Positions 14,274-23,476 of a DNA stretch of 64,000 bases are shown here, piece by piece. The notes below the pieces were generated by a model. The model had not been told where the DNA came from. It searched no databases and saw only the letters and a program-made list of their open reading frames with translations. Source of the stretch: Nonomuraea sp. SYSU D8015 (GTDB taxonomy: Bacteria > Actinomycetota > Actinomycetes > Streptosporangiales > Streptosporangiaceae); contig NZ_VJYI01000002.1 in NCBI RefSeq assembly GCF_008065375.1, positions 620,001-684,000 on the forward strand, read 5' to 3'. The position numbers were made by a program, and so were the translations under genes. Numbering within the stretch: the first letter of the stretch is position 1; the number at the start of each line of letters is the position of its first letter.

Positions 14274-15398
14274 ATGGGAAAACCTGCGGATCTACTCTGG
14301 AAGAGCGAGCCTCGAACGCTACTCAAGCACCAGATCTACAGGAAGTACCTATACTGCTGGATGGGAAAGATCTGTCAGCGCTTCACCGCTGCGTCAATCG
14401 TGGATGCGTTTGCAGGCCCTGGCGTCTATGTCGACGGGCCCGATGGATCTTCAGTTGTGACTGCAAAAGCGTTCCTTGAGCATGCTCGTTTAGAGCGATT
14501 CAACTATCTGTCGCTCTTTTGTGTAGAGAAGCGTCCGGATAGGCGTGAGCATCTTGTCAGCGTAATGGCAGAGCAGCGACGATCGCCGAAGCTAAAGATC
14601 GAGATCATGCCTGCTGGTGGAATCGAGGAGCATTTTGTTGATCTCGACAGGCGGGTTCACGGTGCAGGTCCAAGAACGCCAACGCTCTGGATTCTCGATC
14701 CATTCGACATCTCTAGCGTTCCTTTCGACTTGGTGAAGGCATGCCTGGCTCGCCCGTATGACGAGGTGCTAATAACCTGGTTTTCTGACGAGCTCTATCG
14801 CTTCTGTGAGCACGAACCAAAGCACGCCGCAATAGATCGCCACTTCGGCCATTCGGAATGGCGGAAAGCGCTAGAAGTTACAGGCGAAGCGCCGCGCAAG
14901 GAGGCACTTCTTGGGGCGTATCGGTTAGGACTAGAAAGCCTCGATCACATCAAGACCGAAGCGATCTCGATTTCCAGTAAAAATGCCCATGCTCGTTACT
15001 CCATCGTGTTCGCCACTCATAGCGATAAGGGGTTGCAGTGCTTCAATCAAGCCAAATGGAGCATCGACCCGCATCGCGGCAAGTCGGTTAACGAAAAGGC
15101 GGTTAGCCAGGATTCCTTGTTTGACTTCGAGCCGGATCTTGGGCCGCTGCGCCAGAAACTCGCAGCCCTGGCTGGACATGCGCACACGTTCGAGTCACTA
15201 GCGGCTGCAACAATTAGGAACGGCTTCAAGGAGACGCATCTGCGCACGGTCCTCTCGGAGATGGCCGCTGACGGTACCGCCATACGGGAACACCCGCTTG
15301 ATGCTAAATCGCCCTGGCCGCCGGGGTCGCTGATCCGCTTCTATGCGCCTGATGTCGACAGCGAAGTACCACTTTCGAGTCCCGCGAGTGCTCCGTGA
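14274..15398 (+). CDS. tcmP: Three-Cys-motif partner protein TcmP
   Basis: A 374-residue protein starting MGKPADLLWKSEPRTLLKH; the ATG at 14274 follows GGGAGG. The region IVDAFAGPGVYVDG resembles a methyltransferase-like nucleotide-binding loop, and WILDPFDISSVP carries the conserved D-P-F motif of the TcmP family. A helical C-terminal part (LRTVLSEMAADGTAIREH) resembles a winged helix. TcmP is named for its frequent partner, the three-cysteine phage Gp37/Gp68 protein, which is encoded next door in the convergent direction with the two genes overlapping by 58 bases. The biochemical role is not established as far as I know. GC and codon use are lower than in neighbouring genes. Confidence 0.88.
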   Translation: MGKPADLLWKSEPRTLLKHQIYRKYLYCWMGKICQRFTAASIVDAFAGPGVYVDGPDGSSVVTAKAFLEHARLERFNYLSLFCVEKRPDRREHLVSVMAEQRRSPKLKIEIMPAGGIEEHFVDLDRRVHGAGPRTPTLWILDPFDISSVPFDLVKACLARPYDEVLITWFSDELYRFCEHEPKHAAIDRHFGHSEWRKALEVTGEAPRKEALLGAYRLGLESLDHIKTEAISISSKNAHARYSIVFATHSDKGLQCFNQAKWSIDPHRGKSVNEKAVSQDSLFDFEPDLGPLRQKLAALAGHAHTFESLAAATIRNGFKETHLRTVLSEMAADGTAIREHPLDAKSPWPPGSLIRFYAPDVDSEVPLSSPASAP

Positions 15399-16147
15399 GG
15401 GAATTCGTCCCACGTGCGACCGTCCAACTCCCTGCCGCCAGCCTTAGGCGTGCGACCACCGACCTGTTTGAAGAAGAAGGCAATATCCGCCTCTACGCAG
15501 CGATCTCGTATCTCCCGTACCCAGTCGAGATCCAGTGGGCGATGATCTGGGCCACTCTCTCCTCCGACGATCACCCAGTCGATATTGGATAGATCCAGTG
15601 AAGGCAAAGGGCCGAGTAGAGGTTCAAGAGATAAGAACCGTACAGTTGCGGGAGTCTTGCGTAGATAGTCGGCGCGGCGGACATATTCATCCGACTCGAT
15701 CGAGGTTCCCAGCCATACATTGGGAAGTGGCCATGGACCACCAACAGCCTCGGCTATTCGTTCTGTCACCTTGGCCATGCGTTCGGGGCGTTTGGTGAGG
15801 ATCTGGTAAGTATGCTGTGGAGTCTTCGCCATCGTTCCCCAAACTTGTGCGACGAACGAGCTAGGGATTTTGGCATGGAACAGATCTGACATGGAATTCA
15901 CGAAGACGATCCGCGGTCGGCGCCAACGAAGCGGCTCTCCAAGCGCACTTGTGTGCTTCGTTACGCCAAACCCGGGGCCGCTCGTGCGGGGATCGCCATC
16001 GTTCCGGTACTTGGCCTGTCCCATGGCCTTGAGACGGGAAGAGAGACGTAGCGCATAGCAGTTGTCGCATCCGGGCGATATGCGATCACAACCAGTTGTT
16101 GGATTCCATGTCGCCTCTGTCCACTCGATCGAGCTGCGGTCTGCCAT
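15341..16147 (-). CDS. DUF5131 / phage Gp37-Gp68 family protein (three-Cys motif)
   Basis: A 268-residue protein; the start at 16147 is favoured by AAGGA upstream. The hallmark near the N-terminus is GCDRISPGCDNCYALRLSSR, cysteines in a C-x6-C-x2-C pattern like an atypical radical-SAM cluster site. Further conserved parts are IVFVNSMSDLFHA, YQILTKRPERM and WVIVGGESGP. These match the Gp37/Gp68 family found in phages and defence islands. It lies convergent to tcmP, with overlapping 3' ends. Cluster binding is inferred from the motif. Confidence 0.9.
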   Translation of the reverse strand: MADRSSIEWTEATWNPTTGCDRISPGCDNCYALRLSSRLKAMGQAKYRNDGDPRTSGPGFGVTKHTSALGEPLRWRRPRIVFVNSMSDLFHAKIPSSFVAQVWGTMAKTPQHTYQILTKRPERMAKVTERIAEAVGGPWPLPNVWLGTSIESDEYVRRADYLRKTPATVRFLSLEPLLGPLPSLDLSNIDWVIVGGESGPDHRPLDLDWVREIRDRCVEADIAFFFKQVGGRTPKAGGRELDGRTWDEFPHGALAGLESGTSLSTSGA

Positions 16148-16844
16148 GGCGCACATTCCTTCTCTGCGGCGCAAACTTCCGTATGAGCCCTCGCCTACGT
16201 ACTAGTGGTACACGCCAACACCGACAGAACCGGACTATTCCCCCAATCTCCGGCTCAATCGTGACCTTTGGGCAGCATGACCCTGGCCCCTGTGTCATCC
16301 GTGCAAGTGGAGACGCACCGATATCCGCGATACGAACGTACCGATGGACCACGAGGTTCGGGCACTTTTTGCAGAACCATCGCGGACTAGTTGTTGGCCG
16401 TCCTGCTTGGTCCGTAGGGAAGGTGCAGGGGTCGGGTTCGCAGTTCAGCAGCAAGGTGCAGCAACCGCGTCTACCAACAGCGCATCACCGAGGTCGTTAC
16501 CACTCGCCCCAACGAGCACAAGCGACCTGCATCGCCTTCCATGCCGGCACACATCTCGGAGCCGCCGACCCTCCGTGCCCACGAACAGAACCGGCCACGC
16601 CATCGCTCGGCTGAGCCAACTGCCGCTTACTGCTCGAGTACCTACAGCAGCATCCCCAGCTCTTCGCTCCCCCTCAGAGCCACGCACGTCACGTCCTGCG
16701 TGCCCTCCGAGGATGGAGGCAGACTGGATGATCCGCCGAGGAACTTCCGCATTCTTGATGTTGCCGCTTCTCCACCAGGGACATTACGAGTACCCTTGTT
16801 GATGCGTATCTATCCTCATTGAGCTACTAGCTAGCAGGAGCGGA
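16148..16844. other. 700-base gap without a supported gene
   Basis: Several short open frames cross this stretch on both strands, but none has a ribosome-binding site, family resemblance or consistent codon use. It contains the promoter for the leftward DUF5131 gene and for the rightward membrane-protein gene. A decayed gene is possible. Confidence 0.4.
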
Positions 16845-17663
16845 ATGGGCGAGGTTAAAAGAAGCATTCAAAAGCAACGGTCTTGGGCTGCTTGGTCGGG
16901 AGAGCTCTCAGATTTGCGTCGGATTGGGCGCATGATTGAGGAACTCTATGCAATGCGTGTAGAGATAGCTTCTGAGGAAGCCAAGAAGCTACGAGAAGAC
17001 GCCGGGCAAGCAGCAGCTATGCAAGGAATCCAACTTAGGGACATCTTTGCCACTAACGTTACGTTCGCAGGGAACCACCTCGATGAAGTTCCAGAGTATC
17101 CATTTATGGGACTTGTTCTTCTCGACGAGGATCAGATCTCGGGCAGTATTGACGATGTATTTTCCGAGATAGATCGACGAAGCATTAGAAGACTTACGTT
17201 CATAGCAGCACTGCAGCCAAGAGAACGACTAATACTTAGATTCTCTCGCCATCAAATGCCTGCCGTGACTCTTGAGGTTGAATCTTCCGACACTGGATGG
17301 GCTCGACAGGCGCTTGCAAAGCTTGCCGACGAAGTCGACAAGGGCGTTCCTCGTTGGTCGTTTGTCTGGGGGCCAGGAGAGCGAGCGTTTTATACCAATG
17401 TTGCTGCATCTGCGATCGTAGGACTTGCCGTCGGCGTCTCTGAACTAGCTTCCTCTTTAGGAGCAAATTTCGCCATTGGCATGTTTGTATTCATGGGCAT
17501 TTGGATTTTCTCGATGTCTGCCTCCCGCCTCCGAGAGTTTATTTTTCCTCGCTTCGAAATACTTGGAGACGGTTCTCAATCGACGGGATCGAGGCGGTTG
17601 GCTACCCTTACGCTGGTTCTACTCTCAGTGCCAATCGGTGTATTCGTTAATTGGATCTCGTAA
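16845..17663 (+). CDS. Membrane protein of unknown function (272 aa)
   Basis: A 272-residue protein with a charged, coiled-coil-like N-terminus (residues about 20-60), a soluble alpha/beta middle and three hydrophobic segments in the C-terminal 85 residues (ASAIVGLAVGVSELASSLG, FAIGMFVFMGIWIFSMS, ATLTLVLLSVPIGVFV). Start ATG 16845 follows a weak AGGAG. Base composition is clearly lower in GC than the surroundings, marking it as cargo brought in by the element. It is the last gene before att copy 2. No family recognised. Confidence 0.75.
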   Translation: MGEVKRSIQKQRSWAAWSGELSDLRRIGRMIEELYAMRVEIASEEAKKLREDAGQAAAMQGIQLRDIFATNVTFAGNHLDEVPEYPFMGLVLLDEDQISGSIDDVFSEIDRRSIRRLTFIAALQPRERLILRFSRHQMPAVTLEVESSDTGWARQALAKLADEVDKGVPRWSFVWGPGERAFYTNVAASAIVGLAVGVSELASSLGANFAIGMFVFMGIWIFSMSASRLREFIFPRFEILGDGSQSTGSRRLATLTLVLLSVPIGVFVNWIS

Positions 17664-17871
17664 TGGTCCAATTAGCCAGGACGGGCATTTTTGACGTGCA
17701 CCACCATTTCGCTGCCTCGGTAGACTCCGGCACACCCGTGGGGTCCAGCCCTCCCCTGAGTGTCCAACTGAGTGACAACGCCCAAGTACACGGTGGACGC
17801 TCATGGACCATCCTGAACACCTCACCCAAGAACACGCGCACGTTTCGCCACATCGCATGTTCGTTCAACTT

Positions 17872-17917
17872 CGTTTGCAAGCAGGAAGTCAGGAGTTCGA
17901 ATCTCCTAGGCTCCACC
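17872..17917 (+). repeat. attR: att copy 2, right boundary of the AICE
   Basis: Identical over 46 bases to 941-986. With copy 1 it brackets a 17-kb element carrying int, xis, rep and tra. The sequence to its left is unrelated to a tRNA 5' half, as expected for a right junction. Confidence 0.9.
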
Positions 17918-17923
17918 GCAGGT

Positions 17924-17959
17924 AGAAGCCCACTTCCCATGATCGGGGAGTGGGCTTCT
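17924..17959. terminator. Terminator hairpin after att copy 2
   Basis: AGAAGCCCACTTCCC pairs with GGGGAGTGGGCTTCT across a 6-base loop. Near-identical hairpins follow the other att copies (21246, 29702, 31935), each followed by TCGATCT or a close variant. It presumably once terminated the tRNA-Ala transcript. Confidence 0.8.
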
Positions 17960-18146
17960 CGATCTTGTACGACTGCAAAGTACAGCAACGGCTACATACT
18001 GGAGCTAGAGCTGAGTTGACTGCCTGTCCGCGTAGGGGCTGGGGGGCGTCGCCCCTCCCTCACCTGGAGAGGGGATAGTGGGGTCGCTAGCGCTGGTTTC
18101 CCGGACGTAGGGCGACACGTACCTAGGCAGAGTTTGATGACCGCGC

Positions 18147-18980
18147 GTGCAGACGCAATACCGGCGAATCGGTGTGACAAGGCTTGCAGAGGAGTACCAA
18201 GTTCTCGCAGGTATCCGATCCACCACGGGAGCGCGGCACTACATGTGCCCGCTCCAGCCAGACCGAAAAGTCTGCCGCACTGTCGACGAGAGCTCGCCGC
18301 CCGCGACCCGAACGAAATCCTGCACGCCGTCCGGCGCAACCTGGCGCTTCCGAACAAGGCGGTCGTGCTTCGCTGGCTCAACGGCGGCCTCTTCCTCGCC
18401 CTCGCGATCCTCGTCTTAGGTCTGCCGGCCGAAATCCCGAACGTCTCCCCTGACGACCAAGACGACGCGCGCGGCGCGATGGCCACGGGCCTGATCCTCC
18501 TGGCCCTTCTCGTCAACAGCGTCCTGTCCAAGTGGCAACGGCGGATCAAGCGGCAGGGCCTCTCCGACCGCATGGCAAGCGGCCACCTCACCGCCCGAGG
18601 AACTGCTCGCGATGCTGTACCGTGCCGGCCGTGCCGATCATCCGGGCAATCCGGTCTCCCGCGGCAGGAACTGGGAGACGCCCGAGACGGATTTCCTGGT
18701 CAAAACCCTGACCGAGTGTCCGCCGGAATCGTTGACCCATGTCGTGGACGTGCTGCGGGATCTGGACGCGGCGCTGGGGCACATCGCCTGGATGGTGGAC
18801 AAGAAAAGCACAGATCCGATCCCGCGCGGAGTATGGGCCTCTGCACCGCAGCTCCGGCACCCCGGCCTGCTCTTGTCGCTCATTCAGTACGACAAACGCT
18901 GTCCGGGGCAGCTCGAACGCCTCGCTGCCGCGCACCACGACCGGATCAGGCGCATCGTAGAGCGGGTGCCCGAGAGCTGA
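18147..18980 (+). pseudogene. Frameshifted membrane-protein gene remnant
   Basis: One frame encodes DPNEILHAVRRNLALPNKAV followed by two membrane segments (GLFLALAILVLGLPAEIP, TGLILLALLVNSVLS), then drifts into GC-rich nonsense near 18590. There the neighbouring frame takes over (PEELLAMLYRAGRADHPGNP) and continues sensibly to a stop at 18980. A single-base change in the CCGCCCG run near 18590 would join them. A second shift may lie near 18290, where a frame starting MQTQYRRIGVTRL fades. No family recognised. Two separate genes cannot be excluded. Confidence 0.45.
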
Positions 18981-19395
18981 CGGCCCCATACGAGCGGCAT
19001 GGTCGAAGCCGCGCTCACGTTCGACAGAAGGGTCAACCACATCAAACGCTGGATGACGGTAACTCCGCGCCCACCGATTCGTACGTGAACGTATTACATG
19101 TCGAAGCACCCGACCCCGATTGCCGGCGTTACGCCAGAGAGATTAGAGATGAGCGGTATATCGTCGGTATATCGGGGCTATGACCAGCGGAGTGGTCAGA
19201 TCAGGGAGCGTGGGGAGCGACGAGGAGCCGTTCACATCCAGCAAAACCTGCTCGGCCTGGACCGGGCCCAGGTCCAGCTTTTGAGGCCATTCGGCGCCAC
19301 ACCGTGCTCGTCATGGCGGCCCTGGCCATTTCTGCGGCGAGCATGGGTTTTCGCCAGTTGATGGGAAGATCTCGACAGTGGTAGCTTCCGTCCTC
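18981..19395. other. 415-base gap before the lyase gene
   Basis: No supported gene. It contains two close GGTATATCG copies (19154 and 19165), an AT-rich spot that may belong to the promoter of the lyase gene. No other structure noted. Confidence 0.35.
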
Positions 19396-20289
19396 ATGAA
19401 CCCGCCATTTCCGCGAGTCCGCAAACTCCTGCCTGCGGCATTGCTTGCACTCGCCGCCACCAGCCTCGCGACGGTGGACGCCTCCGCGTCGGCGTCCGCG
19501 AATGTCTCAGCAGACGCAGGAGGTAAATCTGCAGCCATTCTTCGATTCACATACGAGAACGGGTCGAGGACCTCCGGCAACCCTAAACTGGGATTCAACG
19601 AATGTTGCACCCCTCGACCCTCGATCCAGGTCGATGATCTGCCGAGGACCGGAAAATACGCGGTCCGCTCTGTTCTGAAGTACGGCGATCAGATGGCTGC
19701 CGGCGGCACCAGGGCGGAAAGCCATACGATGAACATTGAATCCAGCCGTTTCAGATCCGGCGAGACCTTCTATTATGGGTTCAGCATCTACCTGCCGAGC
19801 ACCTGGCAGAGTGATTCAAGAGAAGACATCGTGTTCCAGTGGAAGCCTTGGCGCGACACGTGCGAATCCGACAAGTATCCCAGCGCGTTCCTCGGCGTGC
19901 AGTCCAATGGAAAGTGGCGGCTGCGGGTCAACTCCGACAGTAAGGCCTGCTCCACGCCGGATTCCGTCCAGAAGACCAGCTACGACCTCGCCGACGTGAA
20001 GCCGGGGCAGTGGCACGACTTCGTCTTCAAGTATGTATGGAGCTACGGCAGCCAAGGCCGAATCGATGCGTGGTATCAGACCCACAAGAATCCTGGATGG
20101 CGCCAGGTCTTGAGCGCCACCGGTCCCAACACGTTCAACGATGCGGACGACACTGAGGGCTACCTGAAATGGGGCCTCTACAAGCCTGCGTGGAACACCG
20201 GGCCGACCGACGTCGACAGCCGTACGATCTTCCATGACAACATCGCCGTGGGCACATCATTCAGCGAGGTCAACCCGGCGGCCACCTAG
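19396..20289 (+). CDS. Secreted polysaccharide lyase (heparin lyase I-like)
   Basis: A 297-residue protein starting MNPPFPRVRKLLPAALLALA with a clear signal peptide (cleavage likely after the ASASA region near residue 40). The mature part shows beta-jelly-roll lyase features: FYYGFSIYLPSTWQ, EDIVFQWKPW, GQWHDFVFKYVW and GYLKWGLYKPAWN, typical of the polysaccharide lyase family that includes heparin lyase I. It should cleave uronic-acid-containing polysaccharide outside the cell. Its stop codon TAG lies inside the 4-base target duplicated by the insertion sequence that follows. Confidence 0.85.
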   Translation: MNPPFPRVRKLLPAALLALAATSLATVDASASASANVSADAGGKSAAILRFTYENGSRTSGNPKLGFNECCTPRPSIQVDDLPRTGKYAVRSVLKYGDQMAAGGTRAESHTMNIESSRFRSGETFYYGFSIYLPSTWQSDSREDIVFQWKPWRDTCESDKYPSAFLGVQSNGKWRLRVNSDSKACSTPDSVQKTSYDLADVKPGQWHDFVFKYVWSYGSQGRIDAWYQTHKNPGWRQVLSATGPNTFNDADDTEGYLKWGLYKPAWNTGPTDVDSRTIFHDNIAVGTSFSEVNPAAT

Positions 20290-21226
20290 GGAGTGTCTGA
20301 CAAACGATCGACGCTCACGCTTGAATAGTCGATCGTGGTGCGACGTGGTGAGTTGACCGACAAGGCGTGGGCGCGGATCGAGTCGTTGTTGCCGGTGGCC
20401 GATGGCCGAGGTCGTCCCTGGCGGGGGCATCGGCAGGTGATCGACGGCATTCTGTGGCGGCTGCGGACCGGCGCGCCATGGCGGGATATCCCGGAGCGGT
20501 ACGGGCCCTGGCAGACCTGCTACGAGCGGTTCAAACGCTGAGAAGAAGACGGCACCTGGGCTCGGCTGCTGGAGGAGATGCAGGTCAAGGACGACTCCCT
20601 CGGCCAGGTCGAGTTCACCGTCAGCATCGACTCCACCATCGCCCGCGCTCATCAGCACGCCGCCGGTGCCCGAAAAAAGGGGACAACGGCGGGACGATCG
20701 ATACGAAGCAATCGCAAAACCCGGCAGGCGCTCGGACGATCCCGAGGCGGGCTGACCACCAAACTGCACCTGCTCGTCGAAGCCCGCGGGTTGCCATTGA
20801 CGCTCCATTTGCCCGGCGGCAACGTGGTCGACTGCACCGCGTTCGATGCGGTGATGGCCAAGTTCCGGCTGCGCCGCCCGGCCGGCGGCCGGCCCCGCAC
20901 CCGACCCGACACACTGATCGCCGACAAGGGGGACTCCACTCTCAAGATCCGGCTCGACCTGCGCCGACGCGGGACCAAGGCGGTCATCCCCGAACGGCGA
21001 GACCAGATCGCCAATCGCAAGCGTAAGGGCAGTCGCGGAGGCCGCCTCCACGCCTTCGATGCCTGACCTACAAGCAGCGCAACCTGGTCGAGCGCTGTCT
21101 CGGCAAGCTCAAGCAATGGCGCGCCATCGCCACCAGCTTCGACAAGCTGGCCAGCCGCTGCCTGGCGGGTGTCACCATCGCCTCGCTCATGCTCTGGCTC
21201 CGGCACTCCGAAATGTCAGACACTCC
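20290..21226 (+). mobile_element. IS5-family insertion sequence, 937 bp, inactive
   Basis: The 13-base terminal inverted repeats GGAGTGTCTGACA (20290-20302) and TGTCAGACACTCC (21214-21226) match perfectly. They are flanked by the 4-base duplication CTAG (20286-20289 and 21227-21230), which fits the YTAR targets of the IS5 family. The single transposase frame is broken twice. The target was the AGGCTCC end of an att remnant. Confidence 0.92.
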
Positions 21227-21230
21227 CTAG
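20335..21230 (+). pseudogene. IS5-family transposase with nonsense and frameshift mutations
   Basis: The N-terminal DUF4096-like domain (LTDKAWARIESLLPV, WRLRTGAPWRDIPERYGPWQ) ends at a TGA at 20539-20541, where related transposases have Trp after RFKR. The same frame resumes (EEDGTWARLLEEMQVKDDS) through the first DDE aspartate (SIDSTIARAHQHAAGA) and the second (LIADKGDSTLK), then stops at 21066. The C-terminal part with the catalytic Glu (YKQRNLVERCLGKLKQWRAI) lies in another frame, so there is also a frameshift near 21062. It cannot make active transposase. Confidence 0.9.
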
Positions 21231-21300
21231 GCTCCGCCCCAAGTCAAAGGCCACTTCCCGTGATCGGGAAGTGGCCTTTTCGATCTTGTGCAGAAGCAAA
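21227..21300 (+). repeat. Remnant of a fifth att/terminator module
   Basis: After the IS comes CTAGGCTCCGCC, the last bases of the tRNA-like core, then the shared hairpin AAAGGCCACTTCCCG with its complement (21246-21280) and TCGATCTTGTGCAG, also seen after copies 2-4. The rest of the core is missing: the sequence left of the IS is the lyase gene. This marks an old junction later hit by the IS. Confidence 0.75.
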
Positions 21301-21308
21301 GGCCGGCA

Positions 21309-22907
21309 CTACCCGGCTTTCATTGTTCCGTCCGTCAGGCGACTGGGCCGGGGCAGCGTGCAGCCCGGAAGGGACAGGTCCAGCACTGAGCCGGGCGCCA
21401 GGCAGGCGGGCACGCCGGCGACCTGCTGGCCGTAACGGGCGCCCTTGCGCACCGTCACCCGGCCGGCCGCGTCGACTTCACACGGGTTGTTCTCCGTGCA
21501 GCTCTTCCCGTCGTCGTTGCTCGTGTTGTGCAGCCCGACCACGGTCTGCCCGTCCGGGGCAATCAGCGGTGACCCAGAGGCGCCGTGCCCTGGTTCGCAG
21601 GCGCTGGTGTACCTGAGCGCGTCCTCCTGCTCGTACCCGCCCTCACGCAGCCTCGGCACCACGGCCTTCACCGCGCAGCTCCAGCGGCGGCCCCAGTTGC
21701 CTGACAACAGGCTCACCCGGTCACCGGCCGCGGCCGGGGTTGTGGTGAGGTCGAAGACCTTGGCGTCGGCGGCGGCCAGCTCCGCGTAGGTCCGGTCCAA
21801 GCGGTACAGGGCGATGTCGGTGCCGGTCATGGTGGCATAGACCAGCCGGGTCGTCCTGGCCTCGACCTTGGGATAGCCCTCGCGGTCGGTGATCGTGACC
21901 GGTTGGGCGGCCGGCTGATCGGAAAGCGCCGACCCCGGCGCAGGGCGGGTGCCCTGGACGCAGTGGCCGTTCGTGAGGAGCAGGGCGGGATCCTCCGCCC
22001 GGGCGGTCACGGTGCGGACCACGGCGCCGGAACAGTCACCGAACTGCACGGCACCCTCTAGGGACGGCATGTGCGGTTCCGGCGGAACTGCGGTGCCCGT
22101 GACGATGCCCCGGATCCACTTCCGATACACCGACACGTCGCTGTATACGGTCGGTGTGTCGTTGCCGTTGCTGCCGCTGACCGCCCCGGCCAGCAGCCAG
22201 CTGCCACCGCGGCGGACCAGCGCCGGGCCACCGGAATCCATGTTGGTGGCCGAGATGCTTCCGTCCGGGCTGCCCACGCACAGTTCACGCGCCGCGGTGA
22301 TACCACTCACTTCGCATTCCGAGTCCGGCTGCACCATGGTGTCGGCCTCGCGCAGGCGGTCCGGGTAGCACTTCGGCGCGCGCTCGTCACAGGTCACGCC
22401 CCAGCCGATGATGCGGGTTGCGGTTCGATCGGCCGGCGTGGCCGGCGCGATCCGCGCCGGCTTCGCCCGAACCGGGGTACGCAGGTGCAGCAGCGCGAGA
22501 TCCTTGCCGTAGACCTCGGTGGAGTACCGATAGAACTTGTCGACCTCGGCCACTTCACCGCCGGAGGTCACGCTCAGGGAGCCGATGCGCACCCGCCAGC
22601 CCCGGGGGGTGCCGACCTTAGCCTGATTCGGCGTGCGGGCGCAGTGGCTCGCGGTGACCATCCACTGCGGCGCGATCAGCGTGGCTCCGCAGACATGGCC
22701 GTCCGCGCGCGGGGATTCGGCGCGTTGTAAGGAGCCCATGAACGAGTACGGCCGCACCGACTCGACACCGCCGCGCAGGGCGAACGACGGAGTCGCGGTG
22801 GCCGCCAGCGCGGCCAGCACCACGGGAACGACGAGAAGCGAACGTAAACACATAGTGAAGGCCGCGAGTGCGACATGAGTACGAGGGAGGAGGAGTGTAT
22901 TGGGCAT
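21309..22907 (-). CDS. Secreted serine protease with two trypsin-like domains
   Basis: A 532-residue protein with a signal peptide (CLRSLLVVPVVLAALAATA, cleavage near residue 44). Domain 1 (about 46-270) is a classic S1 protease: TASHCA (His), GKDLALLHL (Asp), NMDSGGPAL (Ser). Domain 2 (about 285-505) repeats the triad in another style: LLTNGHCV, GTDIALYRL and GHGASGSPL, closer to V8 or glutamyl endopeptidases. Both triads look complete. Start 22907 follows GAAGG. The leader and first codons are duplicated, inverted, at the lipoprotein gene near 25711. Confidence 0.88.
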   Translation of the reverse strand: MPNTLLLPRTHVALAAFTMCLRSLLVVPVVLAALAATATPSFALRGGVESVRPYSFMGSLQRAESPRADGHVCGATLIAPQWMVTASHCARTPNQAKVGTPRGWRVRIGSLSVTSGGEVAEVDKFYRYSTEVYGKDLALLHLRTPVRAKPARIAPATPADRTATRIIGWGVTCDERAPKCYPDRLREADTMVQPDSECEVSGITAARELCVGSPDGSISATNMDSGGPALVRRGGSWLLAGAVSGSNGNDTPTVYSDVSVYRKWIRGIVTGTAVPPEPHMPSLEGAVQFGDCSGAVVRTVTARAEDPALLLTNGHCVQGTRPAPGSALSDQPAAQPVTITDREGYPKVEARTTRLVYATMTGTDIALYRLDRTYAELAAADAKVFDLTTTPAAAGDRVSLLSGNWGRRWSCAVKAVVPRLREGGYEQEDALRYTSACEPGHGASGSPLIAPDGQTVVGLHNTSNDDGKSCTENNPCEVDAAGRVTVRKGARYGQQVAGVPACLAPGSVLDLSLPGCTLPRPSRLTDGTMKAG

Positions 22908-23130
22908 GTTTTACCTTCGGTGGCCATGGCCGCCCGGCGGTCGGGAGGAGTGTGTGGGCAGAGCAGATGGAAAGCTCCGCTCCGAGAGATCGGTACGCCG
23001 CGGTGGCGCACATCAGCCACCCTGCGCGGTACAGGCCTCCATGCTGTCGCGGTCGCGTATCGGCGGCCGCTTGGACGCGTATGGGGTGTGTATCAGCGCC
23101 CAGCCGCGAATCGCCCAGCTTCAGGAGGCA
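22858..23130. repeat. Inverted leader duplication, copy A
   Basis: About 270 bases spanning the start and promoter region of the protease gene recur in inverted orientation at 25494-25762, with roughly four in five bases matching. The best blocks include GGAAAGCTCCGCTCCGAGAG and GTCGCGGTCGCGTATCGGCG. The pair brackets the two-component genes. Confidence 0.8.
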
Positions 23131-23476
23131 TTGGGTGTGACGGGCGCCACGATGCGACGACCAGCACCCGACGGCCTTGCCCAACCATCGTCCCACCAGT
23201 ACGGAGATCGCCCCTCCTACAGACCTAGCAAGAGCAGGCCAAGATGCAGGACCCTTCTCGGTCCGTACGGCGGACCGGCGCGCATTGATTCACGGCTGAT
23301 ACACGGCTGAGCCGTCGTGGAGGCCCGGCTTCGACAACATGGACACGGCATCGCGCGGAGTGACCGAGGCGCGCTGTCGCGGTGCACCGCTCGCCGGAGG
23401 GGGCCGACGATGTCTTCGTACTCCCACAAAGAGAGTCCTTATATTGTCTTGAACTATCAACCATATTCGGGGAGCA

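Noticed and set aside
17647..17988. Minus-strand frame with the same VEPRRFELLTSCLQ peptide
   Set aside because: Antisense of att copy 2 and its terminator; no ribosome-binding site.
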